From Corynebacterium hylobatis (GTDB taxonomy: Bacteria; Actinomycetota; Actinomycetes; Mycobacteriales; Mycobacteriaceae), in assembly GCF_003955685.1 (NCBI RefSeq), contig NZ_RXHJ01000005.1:1-64000 (forward strand): a DNA stretch of 64,000 nt. The letters are read 5' to 3'. Under the pieces are notes generated by a model. The model worked only from the letters and a program-made list of their open reading frames with translations. It was not told the DNA's origin and searched no databases. The number at the start of each line of letters is the position of its first letter. Positions within the stretch are counted from its first letter, which is position 1. This document shows positions 20,846-29,545 of the stretch, piece after piece. A program made the position numbers and the translations under genes.

Positions 20846-22702
20846 TTACTGCGGGACCCCACGTTCGAGGTCCCGTATCCTGCGGTACTGGGCCGCCAGC
20901 CGGACCGGGGCATTGTTCTCGCCCCATCCCCGGAAACCACCCCTGCGCTCGATCACCTCAAAAAACATGGTCCCCAGGGTGCCTGTGTAGAAATGGAGGA
21001 ACTCGCCATGGGCGTCCCGGTCATAGAGCAGATCATTCTCCCGCAACTCGGCGAGGAAAACGGGGTCCAGTTCAAATCTCGCCTGCAGGTCGTCGTAGTA
21101 GTTCTCCGGGACCGGCAGGAATGCCAGCCCCCGCTGCCGCGCCCGACGCGCCACCGCAAGGATGTCCTCCGTGGTGAAGGCGATGTGCTCCGGGTAAGCG
21201 GCCGCCAGGAAGTCCCCCTGTTCCCCGTCCTCAGGGGCGACGCTGAGCAGCAGCCGTACCCTGTCGTTGGCCGAACGCATGATCTGGTTGCGGATCAACC
21301 CGATGGGGCTGGGGAACTCCTCCTGCCCCTGGGCCTCCAGAGCCATGAGGGAGGTGTAGAACAGCACAGTTTCGTCGTAGTACTGCCAGGGCTGGGCCAG
21401 ATTGACATGGTCGACACCAGTGATCAGGGACCGGTCCCCCAGGTCATCTTCCGCCATCCCGAACTCCGCCAGCCACTCCGGAACGGAGCCGGCAGCGGGG
21501 CCGGTGAACAACACCTCGGTGCCGTCCGGGGCGCAGACCCCGGCCGCCCTCTCCCCGGGGACGGGTTTCGCCTGCAACCCGTGGGCACGGGCTTCTGCGG
21601 CGGCAGGGTCGGGCGTCGAGAAGCAGAGGGAGGTGATTGCCGTGGGGGCGCCGGTGGGACCACGGTCCCCGATGACGATCCGGACCGTTCCCTGGATCCA
21701 CACCTGGTACTCGGGCCGGCTCCGGTGATGGCCCCCCAGCCGGAAACCGAGCTGGTGCAGTACCCTCATGGTCTCCCCGAGGCGACCGGTGGCGATCCCG
21801 ACAAAATCCAACCCCTCCGTCTCTGCCACATCGGGCAGGGGGACAAGGTCGAGCGCCTGCCCCGCCTCCGCCTCGCCGGCATCCGACAACGCATGCCAGG
21901 TCCGGTCCTCCAGCCAACGGAGGGAACGGCGTCCATCGACAGCGGTACGGGCGACATCCGCCTTCCGGAAGGAGTCGTTGAAGATCTCCAACGACACCGG
22001 CCCGTCATAGCCGCTCCGGGCCAGATGCCGCATGAACTTAACCAGGTCGAAATCCCCCTCACCAGGGAAGACACGGTGATGCCGGGACCAGGAGAGGACG
22101 TCCATGCTCAGCCTGGGAGCGTCCGCCAACTGAACGAAGAAGATCCTGTCAGCGGGGATGGACTCCACTGCGTCGGTGCTCCACCCCCGGGAGAGGATGT
22201 GGAAGGTGTCGAGGCAGGTGCCCACCCGCGGGTGGTCCGCCAACTCAACCACCCGGTGGGCATGCTCAAAATCATTGACGAAACGTCCCCAGGCCAGGGC
22301 CTCATAGGCGATGCGGACATCGTGGCGTTCCGCCAGCTCACCGGCCCGACGGAGCTGGGTGGCGAATAATTCGTCATCGTCGATGATCGCAGTACCAACA
22401 TTCGAGCACAGCAGAATGGTGTCGATCCCCAGCCGGTTCATCAATGCGAACTTGGCCTCGAGGCGGCGCAGATTCGCCTGGAACTGCTCCTCCTCCACTC
22501 CCTCCAAATCCCGGAAAGGCTGGAAAAGATCAAGACTGAGTCCGAGGTCGGCAGCGCGCTGCCGGATCTGTTCCGGGGAGTGCGGGGAAACGGTGAGGTC
22601 CTGCTCGAAGATCTCGACGCCGTCGAAACCCGCGTCGGCAGCGGCACGAAGCTTCTCGGCGAGTGTGCCGGACAGGCAGACCGTGGCAATAGAGGTGCGC
22701 AT
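20846..22702 (-). CDS. qsuB: 3-Dehydroshikimate dehydratase (QsuB)
   Basis: A 618-residue two-domain enzyme that converts 3-dehydroshikimate to protocatechuate. Residues 1-270 form an AP-endonuclease-2-like TIM barrel (MRTSIATVCLSGTLAEKL, GVEIFEQDL, RIAYEALAWGRFVN, GTCLDTFHIL, SLEIFNDSFR). Residues 285-618 are a two-module vicinal-oxygen-chelate/HPPD-like domain (GVDHVNLAQP, YPEHIAFTTEDI, GTMFFEVIERRGG). That fusion and length match corynebacterial QsuB. Its ATG shares one base with the stop of qsuA (TGATG). Protocatechuate would enter the beta-ketoadipate pathway, whose genes are not in this window. Confidence 0.93.
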   Translation of the reverse strand: MRTSIATVCLSGTLAEKLRAAADAGFDGVEIFEQDLTVSPHSPEQIRQRAADLGLSLDLFQPFRDLEGVEEEQFQANLRRLEAKFALMNRLGIDTILLCSNVGTAIIDDDELFATQLRRAGELAERHDVRIAYEALAWGRFVNDFEHAHRVVELADHPRVGTCLDTFHILSRGWSTDAVESIPADRIFFVQLADAPRLSMDVLSWSRHHRVFPGEGDFDLVKFMRHLARSGYDGPVSLEIFNDSFRKADVARTAVDGRRSLRWLEDRTWHALSDAGEAEAGQALDLVPLPDVAETEGLDFVGIATGRLGETMRVLHQLGFRLGGHHRSRPEYQVWIQGTVRIVIGDRGPTGAPTAITSLCFSTPDPAAAEARAHGLQAKPVPGERAAGVCAPDGTEVLFTGPAAGSVPEWLAEFGMAEDDLGDRSLITGVDHVNLAQPWQYYDETVLFYTSLMALEAQGQEEFPSPIGLIRNQIMRSANDRVRLLLSVAPEDGEQGDFLAAAYPEHIAFTTEDILAVARRARQRGLAFLPVPENYYDDLQARFELDPVFLAELRENDLLYDRDAHGEFLHFYTGTLGTMFFEVIERRGGFRGWGENNAPVRLAAQYRRIRDLERGVPQ

Positions 22703-24195
22703 CAGAGTCGGCTCTCCTGCTGCTGATGATTGTTCTTCTCCGGGTCCCGGGAGTGGGACCCGTCCGGAGCAACCACGACGGTGGTGCTGCGCACCCCGGA
22801 CAGTGCCAGATCAGCTGCCTCTCCGCGGGCGGTGTGCAGAGCATCGATCTCGTCGAGGTTAAGCTCCCTGGTCTCCTTCGCCGTGAGGGCGGCAACTGCG
22901 GCGATGACGGCGGCGGCGCCCACGAAGGTGCCGACGCGCAGCCAGTTGTCACCCTCAGCGCCGGCCAGGGCCGAGGCCACCACGGGTGCGAAGCCACCGG
23001 AGACGGCGAACCCGATCTGGGTGCCCAACGCCAGGCCGGTGACGCGGACGGAGGTGGGGAACATCTCTGCGTAGAAGGCCGGCCAGACGGCGTTCGACAT
23101 GGAGTAGAGGAGGCCGGACATCACCACACCCATGAAGAAGATGGCGATCCAGTTGGCGGAGTAGACGGCATTGAGATAACCGCTCATCGCCACCGCCGAT
23201 CCGAGGGCACCCAGGGCAAAGACGGGCCGGCGTCCGAATCTGTCGGCCAGCGCACCCGCGAACGGGATGGCGAGCAGGGCAACCACATTGGCGACCACCG
23301 GCACCAGCAGCATGGTGGAGCGGTCCAGCCCGACCACGTTGGTGGCGAAGGACAACGACCAGACGGTGAAGACCACGTTGACGGTGTTGATCATCGCGGC
23401 CGCTGCGACACGGAGGACGGCGGCCTTGTGGTGACGCATGACCAGGGCCAGCGGGGAAGGGCCGCGGGGGGCCGCGTTGTCGGCCTGCGCCTCCCGGGCC
23501 TCCCTGAAGGCCGGCGGCTCCTCCAGGCCACGGCGGATGAGGAAGGCGACGAGCACGACGACGGCGGAAAGCCAGAACGGCACACGCCAACCCCAGGACA
23601 TCAGCGCATCCTCGCTGAGGAAGAGGGTGAAGGGGATGAACACGGCGGTGGCCAACAGGGTGCCGAACTGGGTGCCGTGCAGCGTCCAGCTCGTGGTGAG
23701 GGCGCGCCTGTGTTCCGTGGCGTGTTCCAGGGAGACGGAGATCGCGCTGGACTGTTCCCCGGAGGCGGACAGACCCTGGATGATACGGCAGATGACGAGC
23801 AGGGCCGGGGCCAGGTAACCGGCCTGATCGAAGGTGGGCAGGCAGCCCACGATGAAGGTACTCGCGCCGATCATGAACAGGCACAGCATGAGCACGAATT
23901 TGCGTCCGTAGCGGTCCCCGAGGGGGCCCATGATCAGGGCACCCAACGGGCGGACCACGTAGGCGACGCCGACCGTGGCCATGGAGGCGAGGATGGCGAC
24001 ACCCGGGGCGGTGTCCGCCGGGAAAAACAGATGGTTGAGCACCAGCGCGGCGGCGGTGCCGTAGACGGCGAAATCGTAGTATTCGAGGGCCGAGCCGATC
24101 CAGCCGGACAGAGCGGCCTTCCGCGGTGTCTTCCGGTACCCGGTTTCGATGGTAGGTCCTCCCGGGCTGGGGGAAGCCTGTGGGTGATTTTTCAT
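22702..24195 (-). CDS. qsuA: MFS shikimate/quinate transporter (MHS family)
   Basis: A 497-residue metabolite:H+ symporter with 12 predicted helices. Signatures are SALEYYDFAVYGTAAALVL (helix 1, ShiA/MHS style), GPLGDRYGRKFVLMLCL (loop 2-3 motif), CRIIQGLSASGEQSSAI and GALADRFGRRPVFALG in the second half. A 50-residue polar C-terminal tail follows. It heads the qsuABCD operon and overlaps qsuB by one base. The ATG at 24195 has AGAAAG upstream at 8-9 bases. The promoter region to its right is shared with divergent qsuR. Confidence 0.9.
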   Translation of the reverse strand: MKNHPQASPSPGGPTIETGYRKTPRKAALSGWIGSALEYYDFAVYGTAAALVLNHLFFPADTAPGVAILASMATVGVAYVVRPLGALIMGPLGDRYGRKFVLMLCLFMIGASTFIVGCLPTFDQAGYLAPALLVICRIIQGLSASGEQSSAISVSLEHATEHRRALTTSWTLHGTQFGTLLATAVFIPFTLFLSEDALMSWGWRVPFWLSAVVVLVAFLIRRGLEEPPAFREAREAQADNAAPRGPSPLALVMRHHKAAVLRVAAAAMINTVNVVFTVWSLSFATNVVGLDRSTMLLVPVVANVVALLAIPFAGALADRFGRRPVFALGALGSAVAMSGYLNAVYSANWIAIFFMGVVMSGLLYSMSNAVWPAFYAEMFPTSVRVTGLALGTQIGFAVSGGFAPVVASALAGAEGDNWLRVGTFVGAAAVIAAVAALTAKETRELNLDEIDALHTARGEAADLALSGVRSTTVVVAPDGSHSRDPEKNNHQQQESRL

Positions 24196-24398
24196 CTCGG
24201 TACTTTCTTCAGGTTGGCTGCATGTTGTCCGCTGCGATCAGAGATATTTACCTCTCGCGCCCCTGGATCTGCGTGGATGATGCCGACCAGCGGGGTATTC
24301 CCGGCCGGGTGCTGGTGCTCTGGTTGAGCGCCCCGGCCGATTCGTACCTGACGGGCGCAAAGAGGCTGGCCCGGGTACCGCATTCACTTGTTGTTCTG

Positions 24399-24415
24399 AG
24401 TGTCAATCACTCAAC
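24399..24415. promoter_or_regulatory. Inverted repeat TGAGTG-TCAAT-CACTCA, candidate operator for qsuA
   Basis: Perfect 6-bp arms with a 5-bp spacer, overlapping a TTGACA -35 candidate on the minus strand. It is a plausible regulator site for the qsuABCD promoter; the binding protein is not known from sequence. Confidence 0.5.
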
Positions 24416-24460
24416 AGGATTCTGTGTGTCCTTGTCGTCAGATCGTATGACGGTGTGACG

Positions 24461-24507
24461 TATAGTACAAATGCATATATCAAAACTCTGAGATGCACAT
24501 ATTGCAT
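24461..24507 (+). promoter_or_regulatory. qsuR promoter and LysR-type T-N11-A palindrome
   Basis: TATAGT (24461-24466) is a good -10 for qsuR. Downstream, ATGCA-CATAT-TGCAT (24493-24507) is a 15-bp interrupted palindrome of the T-N11-A class bound by LysR-type regulators, and ATGCATATAT (24471-24480) gives another half site. Placement just after the likely start of transcription suggests autorepression. Confidence 0.55.
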
Positions 24508-24529
24508 ATCGGAAAGGGGAGAAACTGTT

Positions 24530-25420
24530 GTGAATCTGCATCAGCTGAAGTCTTTTCTGGCAGTGGCCAGGCTCGGACAGATCCACCGGGCGGCACAGGA
24601 GCTGCACATCTCCCAACCCGCGCTCAGCCGCCAGATGGCCGCGCTGGAGACGGAGATCGGCGCTCCGCTACTGGAGCGTCATGCCCGGGGCGTGTCCCTG
24701 ACCAGGGCCGGAGAAACCCTGCACAAGGAAGCGGACGAGCTACTGGCCCGCATGCAGTCCGTGGTCGACGAGATCCGCTCCGGAGAGCACCTCATCACCA
24801 GCGTCCGGATCGGCATCCCCCCGGGTTTGTCGAGTTCCTGGCTGCGGGAGCGGTTGAATGGCATCACCGCCGGCATCCGGGTGTCCCTCATCGAGGCACC
24901 CACCGATGAGCAGCTGACACTCCTGAAACGACGGGAGCTGGACGTCGCCCTGGCCCGCAGCCGGAGCGAGGCATTTCCCACCCACCTGGCCCTCGAACAA
25001 CGCCTGGGCGTCGTCGTCCGGACGGATTCCGCACTTCACCACATGCTCCGCAACCGGCCCGTGGCCACCCTCTACGACCTGGCGGGCCTCCGGGTCCTGG
25101 CCCACGCCCGAGGAGAGATCCGCGTCCAGGAGGAGATCCTGAAGAACGCCATGCTCTCGGTTGACGTGGACGCCACCTGGATCTTCCGTAAATTCGGCCA
25201 GTACAGCGCGCTGATCGCCGATCTGGTCGAGGCAGATGTCGCCGTCACCACCGAAGCCTCCGCGCTCACGAACTTCTCCGACTGGCGGTGGATTCCCCTG
25301 GAGGGATACGACGCCTCCGGCAACGACCTCGTGGTCCGCACCTGGGCGACCTGGAACCCGCAGCCGACACCCGAGGTCAAGGCTGTCGTCAGCCTCTTCA
25401 CACACACCCATCCGCAGTGA
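24530..25420 (+). CDS. qsuR: LysR-type regulator of quinate/shikimate genes
   Basis: A 296-residue LysR-type regulator. The N-terminal winged helix is clear (NLHQLKSFLAVARLGQIHRAAQELHIS, then QPALSRQMAALETEIGAPLL, residues 1-60), followed by the linker helix and a periplasmic-binding-like effector domain. The frame opens at 24455, but the GTG at 24530 begins the conserved NLHQLKSF and has GGGGAG about 9 bases upstream. It is divergent from qsuA, matching C. glutamicum, where QsuR activates qsuABCD in response to chorismate-pathway intermediates. The effector is inferred from context. Confidence 0.88.
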   Translation: MNLHQLKSFLAVARLGQIHRAAQELHISQPALSRQMAALETEIGAPLLERHARGVSLTRAGETLHKEADELLARMQSVVDEIRSGEHLITSVRIGIPPGLSSSWLRERLNGITAGIRVSLIEAPTDEQLTLLKRRELDVALARSRSEAFPTHLALEQRLGVVVRTDSALHHMLRNRPVATLYDLAGLRVLAHARGEIRVQEEILKNAMLSVDVDATWIFRKFGQYSALIADLVEADVAVTTEASALTNFSDWRWIPLEGYDASGNDLVVRTWATWNPQPTPEVKAVVSLFTHTHPQ

Positions 25421-25736
25421 TCCCCTGCCGGACAGGCATCCGTCGCCGATCCCACGGCCCGACCTAGACCATGCCGTCTGGTCTGCCCCGACCCCTTCGG
25501 CGATCCACATCCCCCGCGATCACGCTCACGGCACATCCCGGCACCGCATCCCCACCCTGACAACACCGACCAAATGATCGGCCTATCCTGTCCGCACCCG
25601 GCCCCCAGTCCGCCTTATTCGAACGCAGGTACCCACCCCTTCCGCAGCCGCCCCCACCACCCACTAGACAGAGCGGTACATAAAGTGCTAGCTTCACAGT
25701 CAACTGACCAATGAACTGGAAGGAACCTGACCAGCC
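25421..25736. other. 316-bp gap between qsuR and metQ
   Basis: No gene is seen. The right half holds the metQ promoter region with an McbR-type operator (25665-25680). An imperfect 16-bp palindrome (CCGA-CCAAATGA-TCGG, 25566-25581) lies just before a TATCCT hexamer. The left half is C-rich and shows no hairpin terminator for qsuR. Confidence 0.5.
25665..25680. promoter_or_regulatory. McbR-type operator upstream of metQ
   Basis: TAGAC-AGAGCG-GTACA matches TAGAC-N6-GTCTA in 8 of 10 defined bases: perfect left half, weaker right half. It lies 57 bases before the metQ ATG, the same distance as the metY operator from its gene (58). Control of metQNI by McbR is expected from C. glutamicum. Confidence 0.55.
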
Positions 25737-26618
25737 ATGAGCTTCCGTCGCATCTTCGCCGGCGCGGCCGTCTCGGCCCTCGCCGCCGTGGGCCTCGTCG
25801 CCTGCGCCTCCGACTCCGAGACCACCGACGGCGCCGCCGCTGAGACCATCCGCATCGGCACCACCGACGCAAACCTCAACGAGTGGAATGTCTTCGCCGA
25901 TCTCGCCGAGGAGGAGGGCATCGACATCGAGATCGTGCCGTTCTCGGACTTCAACACCCCGAACGATGCGCTCGTGCAGGGCCAGATCGACGTGAACAAG
26001 TTCCAGCATCTGCTGTTCCTGAGCAACTACAACACCGGCGCCGACGCCGACCTGGTGCCGATCGCCTCCACCGAGATCTACCCCCTCGCCCTGTTCTGGC
26101 AGGGCCATGACTCCCTCGACGGCATCGGGGGCGAGGAGATCGCCATCCCGAACGACGCGACCAACCAGGGCCGCGCCATCAACGTCCTCGTCCAGACCGG
26201 CCTGGTCACTCTCCGCGAGGAGGGGCTGCTGAACCCGACCCCGGCCGACATCGACACCGACGCCTCCGAGGTCGACGTCATCCCGGTCGACGCCGCCCAG
26301 ACCACCGCCGTCTTCCACGAGGGTCGCCCGGCCGTGATCAACAACTCCTTCCTCGAGCGCGCCGGCATCGACCCGCTCGACGCGATCTTCCAGGACGACC
26401 CGGCCAACGAGGAGGCCGAGCCGTACATCAACGTGTGGGTGACCACCCCGGAGCGTGCCGAGGATGAGAACATCATCCGCCTGACCGAGCTGTGGAAGGA
26501 CCAGGCCGTCACCGACGCCGTCCTGCAGTCCTCCGGCAACACCGCCGTCAAGGTCGATCGCCCGCGTGCGGACCTCGAGGCGATCATGGACCGCCTGCGC
26601 GAGTCCGGCGAGCAGTAA
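25737..26618 (+). CDS. metQ: Methionine ABC transporter substrate-binding lipoprotein
   Basis: A 293-residue NlpA/MetQ-family lipoprotein that captures methionine at the cell surface for the MetNI importer. The signal peptide (MSFRRIFAGAAVSALAAVGL) ends in lipobox LVAC with the acylated Cys23. The mature part carries the family segments NKFQHLLFLSNYN, STEIYPLALFW, IAIPNDATNQGRAINVL and RPAVINNSFLERAGI. AAGGA lies 9 bases before the ATG. metN and metI follow after a 91-bp gap containing a terminator-like hairpin. An McbR-type operator precedes it. Confidence 0.95.
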   Translation: MSFRRIFAGAAVSALAAVGLVACASDSETTDGAAAETIRIGTTDANLNEWNVFADLAEEEGIDIEIVPFSDFNTPNDALVQGQIDVNKFQHLLFLSNYNTGADADLVPIASTEIYPLALFWQGHDSLDGIGGEEIAIPNDATNQGRAINVLVQTGLVTLREEGLLNPTPADIDTDASEVDVIPVDAAQTTAVFHEGRPAVINNSFLERAGIDPLDAIFQDDPANEEAEPYINVWVTTPERAEDENIIRLTELWKDQAVTDAVLQSSGNTAVKVDRPRADLEAIMDRLRESGEQ

Positions 26619-26636
26619 CGCCGTATCCATGCCCCA

Positions 26637-26660
26637 CCCCGCCGCCCTCCCGCGGCGGGG
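26637..26660 (+). terminator. Hairpin between metQ and metN
   Basis: CCCCGCCGC (26637-26645) pairs perfectly with GCGGCGGGG (26652-26660) over a 6-base loop and is followed by TTTAG. In an operon, such a partial terminator would let the binding protein be made in excess over the membrane complex. Confidence 0.7.
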
Positions 26661-26709
26661 TTTAGCATTCAGCCGTACACACCCCCTCCCAGAACGGTCC
26701 TGATCACCC

Positions 26710-27771
26710 GTGTCCGAACCAGTCTCCGCACCACCTACCCGGCCGCGCACCGGCACCCGCATCGAATTCCGCGATGTGACAAAGGTCTTCACCAACCAGA
26801 AGAAGACCGAGACCCGCGCCGTCGACGGCGTCACCCTGACCGTCGAACCCGGGGAGATCCTCGGCGTCATCGGCTATTCCGGCGCCGGCAAGTCCACCCT
26901 CGTCCGCCTCATCAACGGCCTGGACACCACCACCTCCGGCCAGCTGCTTCTCGACGGCACCGACGTCGTCGGCCTGCCTGAGTCAAAGCTGCGCGGCCTC
27001 CGCCGTGGCATCGGCATGATCTTCCAGCAGTTCAACCTCTTCCACTCCCGTACCGCCGCCGGCAACATCGAGTACCCGCTGCAGCTGGCCGGGATGCCCA
27101 AGGCAGAGCGGAAGAAACGCGTGGCGGAGCTTCTCGACTTCGTCGGCCTGGGTGACAAAGGCCGGAACTACCCCGAGCAGCTCTCCGGCGGCCAGAAACA
27201 ACGCGTGGGCATCGCCCGGGCACTGGCCACCAACCCCCGTCTCCTGCTCGCCGATGAGGCCACCTCGGCACTGGACCCGGAGACCACCCAGGACGTGCTT
27301 GACCTCCTCCGGGAGATCAACCGCGAACTGGGTATCACCATCGTGGTGATCACCCACGAGATGGACGTGGTCCGCAGCATCGCCGACAAAGTCGCCGTCA
27401 TGGAGGCCGGTCAGGTCGTCGAGTACGGCAGCGTCTACGAGGTCTTCTCCACCCCCCGCACGAACGTGGCGAAGCGCTTCGTCTCCTCCTCCCTGCGCAA
27501 CACCCCCGATCTCGTCGAGGCCGAGGATCTCCTCGCCTACGACGGTCGTCTGTTCACCATCAACCTGACCGAGGACTCCGGCTTCTTCCCCGCCGCGGCC
27601 GCCGCCCGGGAGGACGGCCTGCGTATCAGCATCGTCCACGGCGGCGTGACCACCCTGCAGCGCCAGTCCTTCGGCAAGATGACCGTCCGCCTCAACGGCC
27701 CGGACGAGGCCATCGAACGCTTCCGCACTGCGCTGGAACGCACCACCGACATCCAGGAGATCACGCGATGA
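26710..27771 (+). CDS. metN: Methionine ABC transporter ATP-binding protein
   Basis: A 353-residue ABC ATPase of the MetN type. Walker A is GYSGAGKST (near residue 55), signature LSGGQKQRVGIARAL, Walker B LLLADEATSALD, switch His in VVITHEMDVV. The C-terminal NIL domain (about 285-353) is the cytoplasmic methionine sensor that inhibits transport when methionine is high. The start is GTG at 26710 with only a weak ribosome binding site. Its stop overlaps the metI ATG (ATGA). Confidence 0.95.
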   Translation: MSEPVSAPPTRPRTGTRIEFRDVTKVFTNQKKTETRAVDGVTLTVEPGEILGVIGYSGAGKSTLVRLINGLDTTTSGQLLLDGTDVVGLPESKLRGLRRGIGMIFQQFNLFHSRTAAGNIEYPLQLAGMPKAERKKRVAELLDFVGLGDKGRNYPEQLSGGQKQRVGIARALATNPRLLLADEATSALDPETTQDVLDLLREINRELGITIVVITHEMDVVRSIADKVAVMEAGQVVEYGSVYEVFSTPRTNVAKRFVSSSLRNTPDLVEAEDLLAYDGRLFTINLTEDSGFFPAAAAAREDGLRISIVHGGVTTLQRQSFGKMTVRLNGPDEAIERFRTALERTTDIQEITR

Positions 27772-28445
27772 CGCACACCATTCTCGCCGCCGACTGGAAC
27801 CGTCTCGGCCCGACCTTTCTGGACGCCATCGTCGACACCCTGGTCATGGTGTCCCTAACGATGGTGCTCGGCGGGCTCGCCGGCCTGGTGGTCGGCATCC
27901 TGCTCTACACCACCCGGACGGGCAGCGTCCTGCAGTCCAAACCCGTCTACTGGGTGCTCAACCTGCTGGTCAACTTCATCCGGCCCATCCCCTTCATCAT
28001 CATGATCGCGATGTTCGCGCCCCTGACCCTCAACGTCGTGGGCACCACCATCGGACGGTCAGCGGCGATCTTCATCATGTGCATCGCCGCCACCTTCGCG
28101 GTGGCCCGCATCGTGGAACAGAACCTCGTGGCCATCGACCCCGGCGTCATCGAGGCGGCCCGGGCCATGGGTGCCGGGCCGTGGCGGATCATCACCACCG
28201 TCATCGTTCCGGAGGCCCTGGGCCCGCTGGTGCTGGGTTATACGTTCATCTTCATCGCCGTGGTGGACATGTCCGCCATGGCCGGTTACATCGGCGGTGG
28301 CGGCATCGGTGACTTCGCCATCGTCTACGGCTACCGCGCCTATGACCTGGAGGTCACCTACGCGGCCGTCATCGTCATCGTCGTCATCGTGCAGATCGCC
28401 CAGCTGCTGGGAAACTGGGTCTCGCGGAAGATCCTGCGCCGCTAG
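27768..28445 (+). CDS. metI: Methionine ABC transporter permease
   Basis: A 225-residue MetI-type permease with five helices. The EAA coupling loop reads EAARAMGAGPWRIITTVIVPEALG near residue 130, and SAMAGYIGGGGIGDFAIVYGY near 170 is the conserved MetI segment before the last helices. It overlaps metN by 4 bases and completes the metQNI importer. Its stop overlaps the end of convergent citB by 4 bases (28442-28445). Confidence 0.95.
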   Translation: MTHTILAADWNRLGPTFLDAIVDTLVMVSLTMVLGGLAGLVVGILLYTTRTGSVLQSKPVYWVLNLLVNFIRPIPFIIMIAMFAPLTLNVVGTTIGRSAAIFIMCIAATFAVARIVEQNLVAIDPGVIEAARAMGAGPWRIITTVIVPEALGPLVLGYTFIFIAVVDMSAMAGYIGGGGIGDFAIVYGYRAYDLEVTYAAVIVIVVIVQIAQLLGNWVSRKILRR

Positions 28446-29098
28446 GCCAATTTGGAATACAAATGCTCGGGCCGGCCCGAGGAGCCGTAACGCAGACGTA
28501 CCTGCACCACCCCCTGGGTGGCCATCGCCGCCAGACGGCGCTGCGCGGTGGCCCGGGAGACCCCGGTGATCTCAGCTGCCTCCGCCGCGGAGAGTTCCCC
28601 CTCTCCCAGGGCGTCGAGAAGCAGCTGTTCTGTCGCGGAACGAGCGACCACGGCACCGGCGGGCTGCCCGTGCAGGATGGACAACGCCTGGTCAATCCTC
28701 TCCTGCCGCAGGCCACGTCTGCCCGACAGGACATGCCGGAAGCGGGCGTACCGGTCCAGCCGGTCGCTGAGGGTCTGCTGCGGGAAGGGCTTGACCAGAT
28801 AACCCAGCGCCCCGGCGTGCAGGGCACGGCGGACGGTGTCACCCTCATCAGCGGCGCTGATGACAAAGGCATCCACCCCGACGCTGCGGACCAGTTCGAT
28901 ACCGTCGCCGTCCGGCAGATAGACATCGACCAGCATCAGATCCGGCAGGTTCGTGGCCAGTGCCGCACGAGCCTCGGCGACGGTGCGCACCGATCCCTGC
29001 ACCCGGAAACCCGGAGCGGCATCCACGATCTCGGCGTGAATGCCCGCGACCCGGAAATCATCGTCCACCACCAGCACTGACCAGGCCCGTGCCATCAT
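28442..29098 (-). CDS. citB: CitB/DcuR-family response regulator
   Basis: A 218-residue response regulator. The receiver domain holds VLVVDDDFRVAGIH (acidic pocket) and phospho-acceptor LMLVDVYLPDGDG (Asp near residue 56), Ser/Thr in FVISAADE and Lys in LVKPFPQQTL. The C-terminal domain (150-218) is a winged helix (LSAAEAAEITGVSRATAQRRL) as in the CitB family. It pairs with CitA, whose gene lies upstream on the same strand but 1.6 kb away because an IS element separates them. Two ATGs open the gene; the only Shine-Dalgarno-like sequence (AGGGG, 9 bases upstream) lies within the insertion's left end. Confidence 0.9.
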   Translation of the reverse strand: MMARAWSVLVVDDDFRVAGIHAEIVDAAPGFRVQGSVRTVAEARAALATNLPDLMLVDVYLPDGDGIELVRSVGVDAFVISAADEGDTVRRALHAGALGYLVKPFPQQTLSDRLDRYARFRHVLSGRRGLRQERIDQALSILHGQPAGAVVARSATEQLLLDALGEGELSAAEAAEITGVSRATAQRRLAAMATQGVVQVRLRYGSSGRPEHLYSKLA

Positions 29099-29117
29099 TG
29101 AATAGCACCCCTGGAAA

Positions 29118-29137
29118 CCCCTGCTTTGAGGCAGGGG
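29118..29137. repeat. Left-end hairpin of the IS200/IS605 element
   Basis: CCCCTGC (29118-29124) pairs with GCAGGGG (29131-29137) over a 6-base TTTGAG loop. It is similar in sequence and loop to the right-end hairpin. Confidence 0.7.
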
Positions 29138-29171
29138 GAGGAAAGGGGCACGTGATACGTTGCGTTGAAAT

Positions 29172-29498
29172 TCTTAGACATACTGATTAACAACTTCCCA
29201 GGGGTGAGCCGCCGACTGTGGCGACGACATACGAATTGGCCCACAGCATAGGGAATCTGGATGTGGGGGACGGGAACTCTTGCCTGGGCACACGGGACGA
29301 CCTTTCCTTGATCTGCCTGACCAGTTGGTGGATTTTGTATTTAGGGTCACACTCGCCCCGGAGATGTCCGTGGTCAGGCATGGTTTCGAGTTTGACGATA
29401 GTGCATTCACGCTCAGCAGTAACGACGGAGCGACGATATGTCGGGCACCACACGACGCGGTAGGCACAGCGGTCCACGACGTTGTTGTCCGATCTGAT
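29172..29498 (-). pseudogene. tnpA: Decayed IS200-type Y1 transposase (tnpA)
   Basis: The minus strand retains TnpA landmarks: RSDNNVVDRCAYRVVWCPTYRR near the start, the HUH region as METMPDHGHL-like text (LETMPDHGHLRGECDPKYKI), VRQIKERSSRV, LWANSYVVATVGGSP, and in a second frame VVNQYV with the catalytic-type Tyr. Between CPTYRRSVV and the PDH motif, roughly 25-30 residues normally present are missing. Near 29195 the frame shifts, and a stop directly follows NQYV. The HUH middle residue is Gly rather than a bulky hydrophobic. An in-frame start is also lacking upstream. It should be inactive. Confidence 0.7.
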
Positions 29499-29545
29499 GT
29501 GCTACCTCTGGACAATCCATGGTGTGGTGAGGTATAGCTGGCGGT

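Larger units (their letters stand above)
24196..24529. other. qsuA-qsuR divergent control region (334 bp)
   Basis: No gene is seen. The minus strand has TTGACA (24402-24407 complement) as a -35 candidate for qsuA. The region holds a perfect inverted repeat at 24399-24415 and two ATGCA-type half sites near 24471 and 24493. GC content falls clearly toward 24450-24510, unlike the neighbouring genes. Confidence 0.6.

Noticed and set aside
25566..25581. Imperfect palindrome CCGA-CCAAATGA-TCGG before a TATCCT hexamer
   Set aside because: Arms are not fully complementary and no gene starts at a suitable distance; mentioned only in the gap description.
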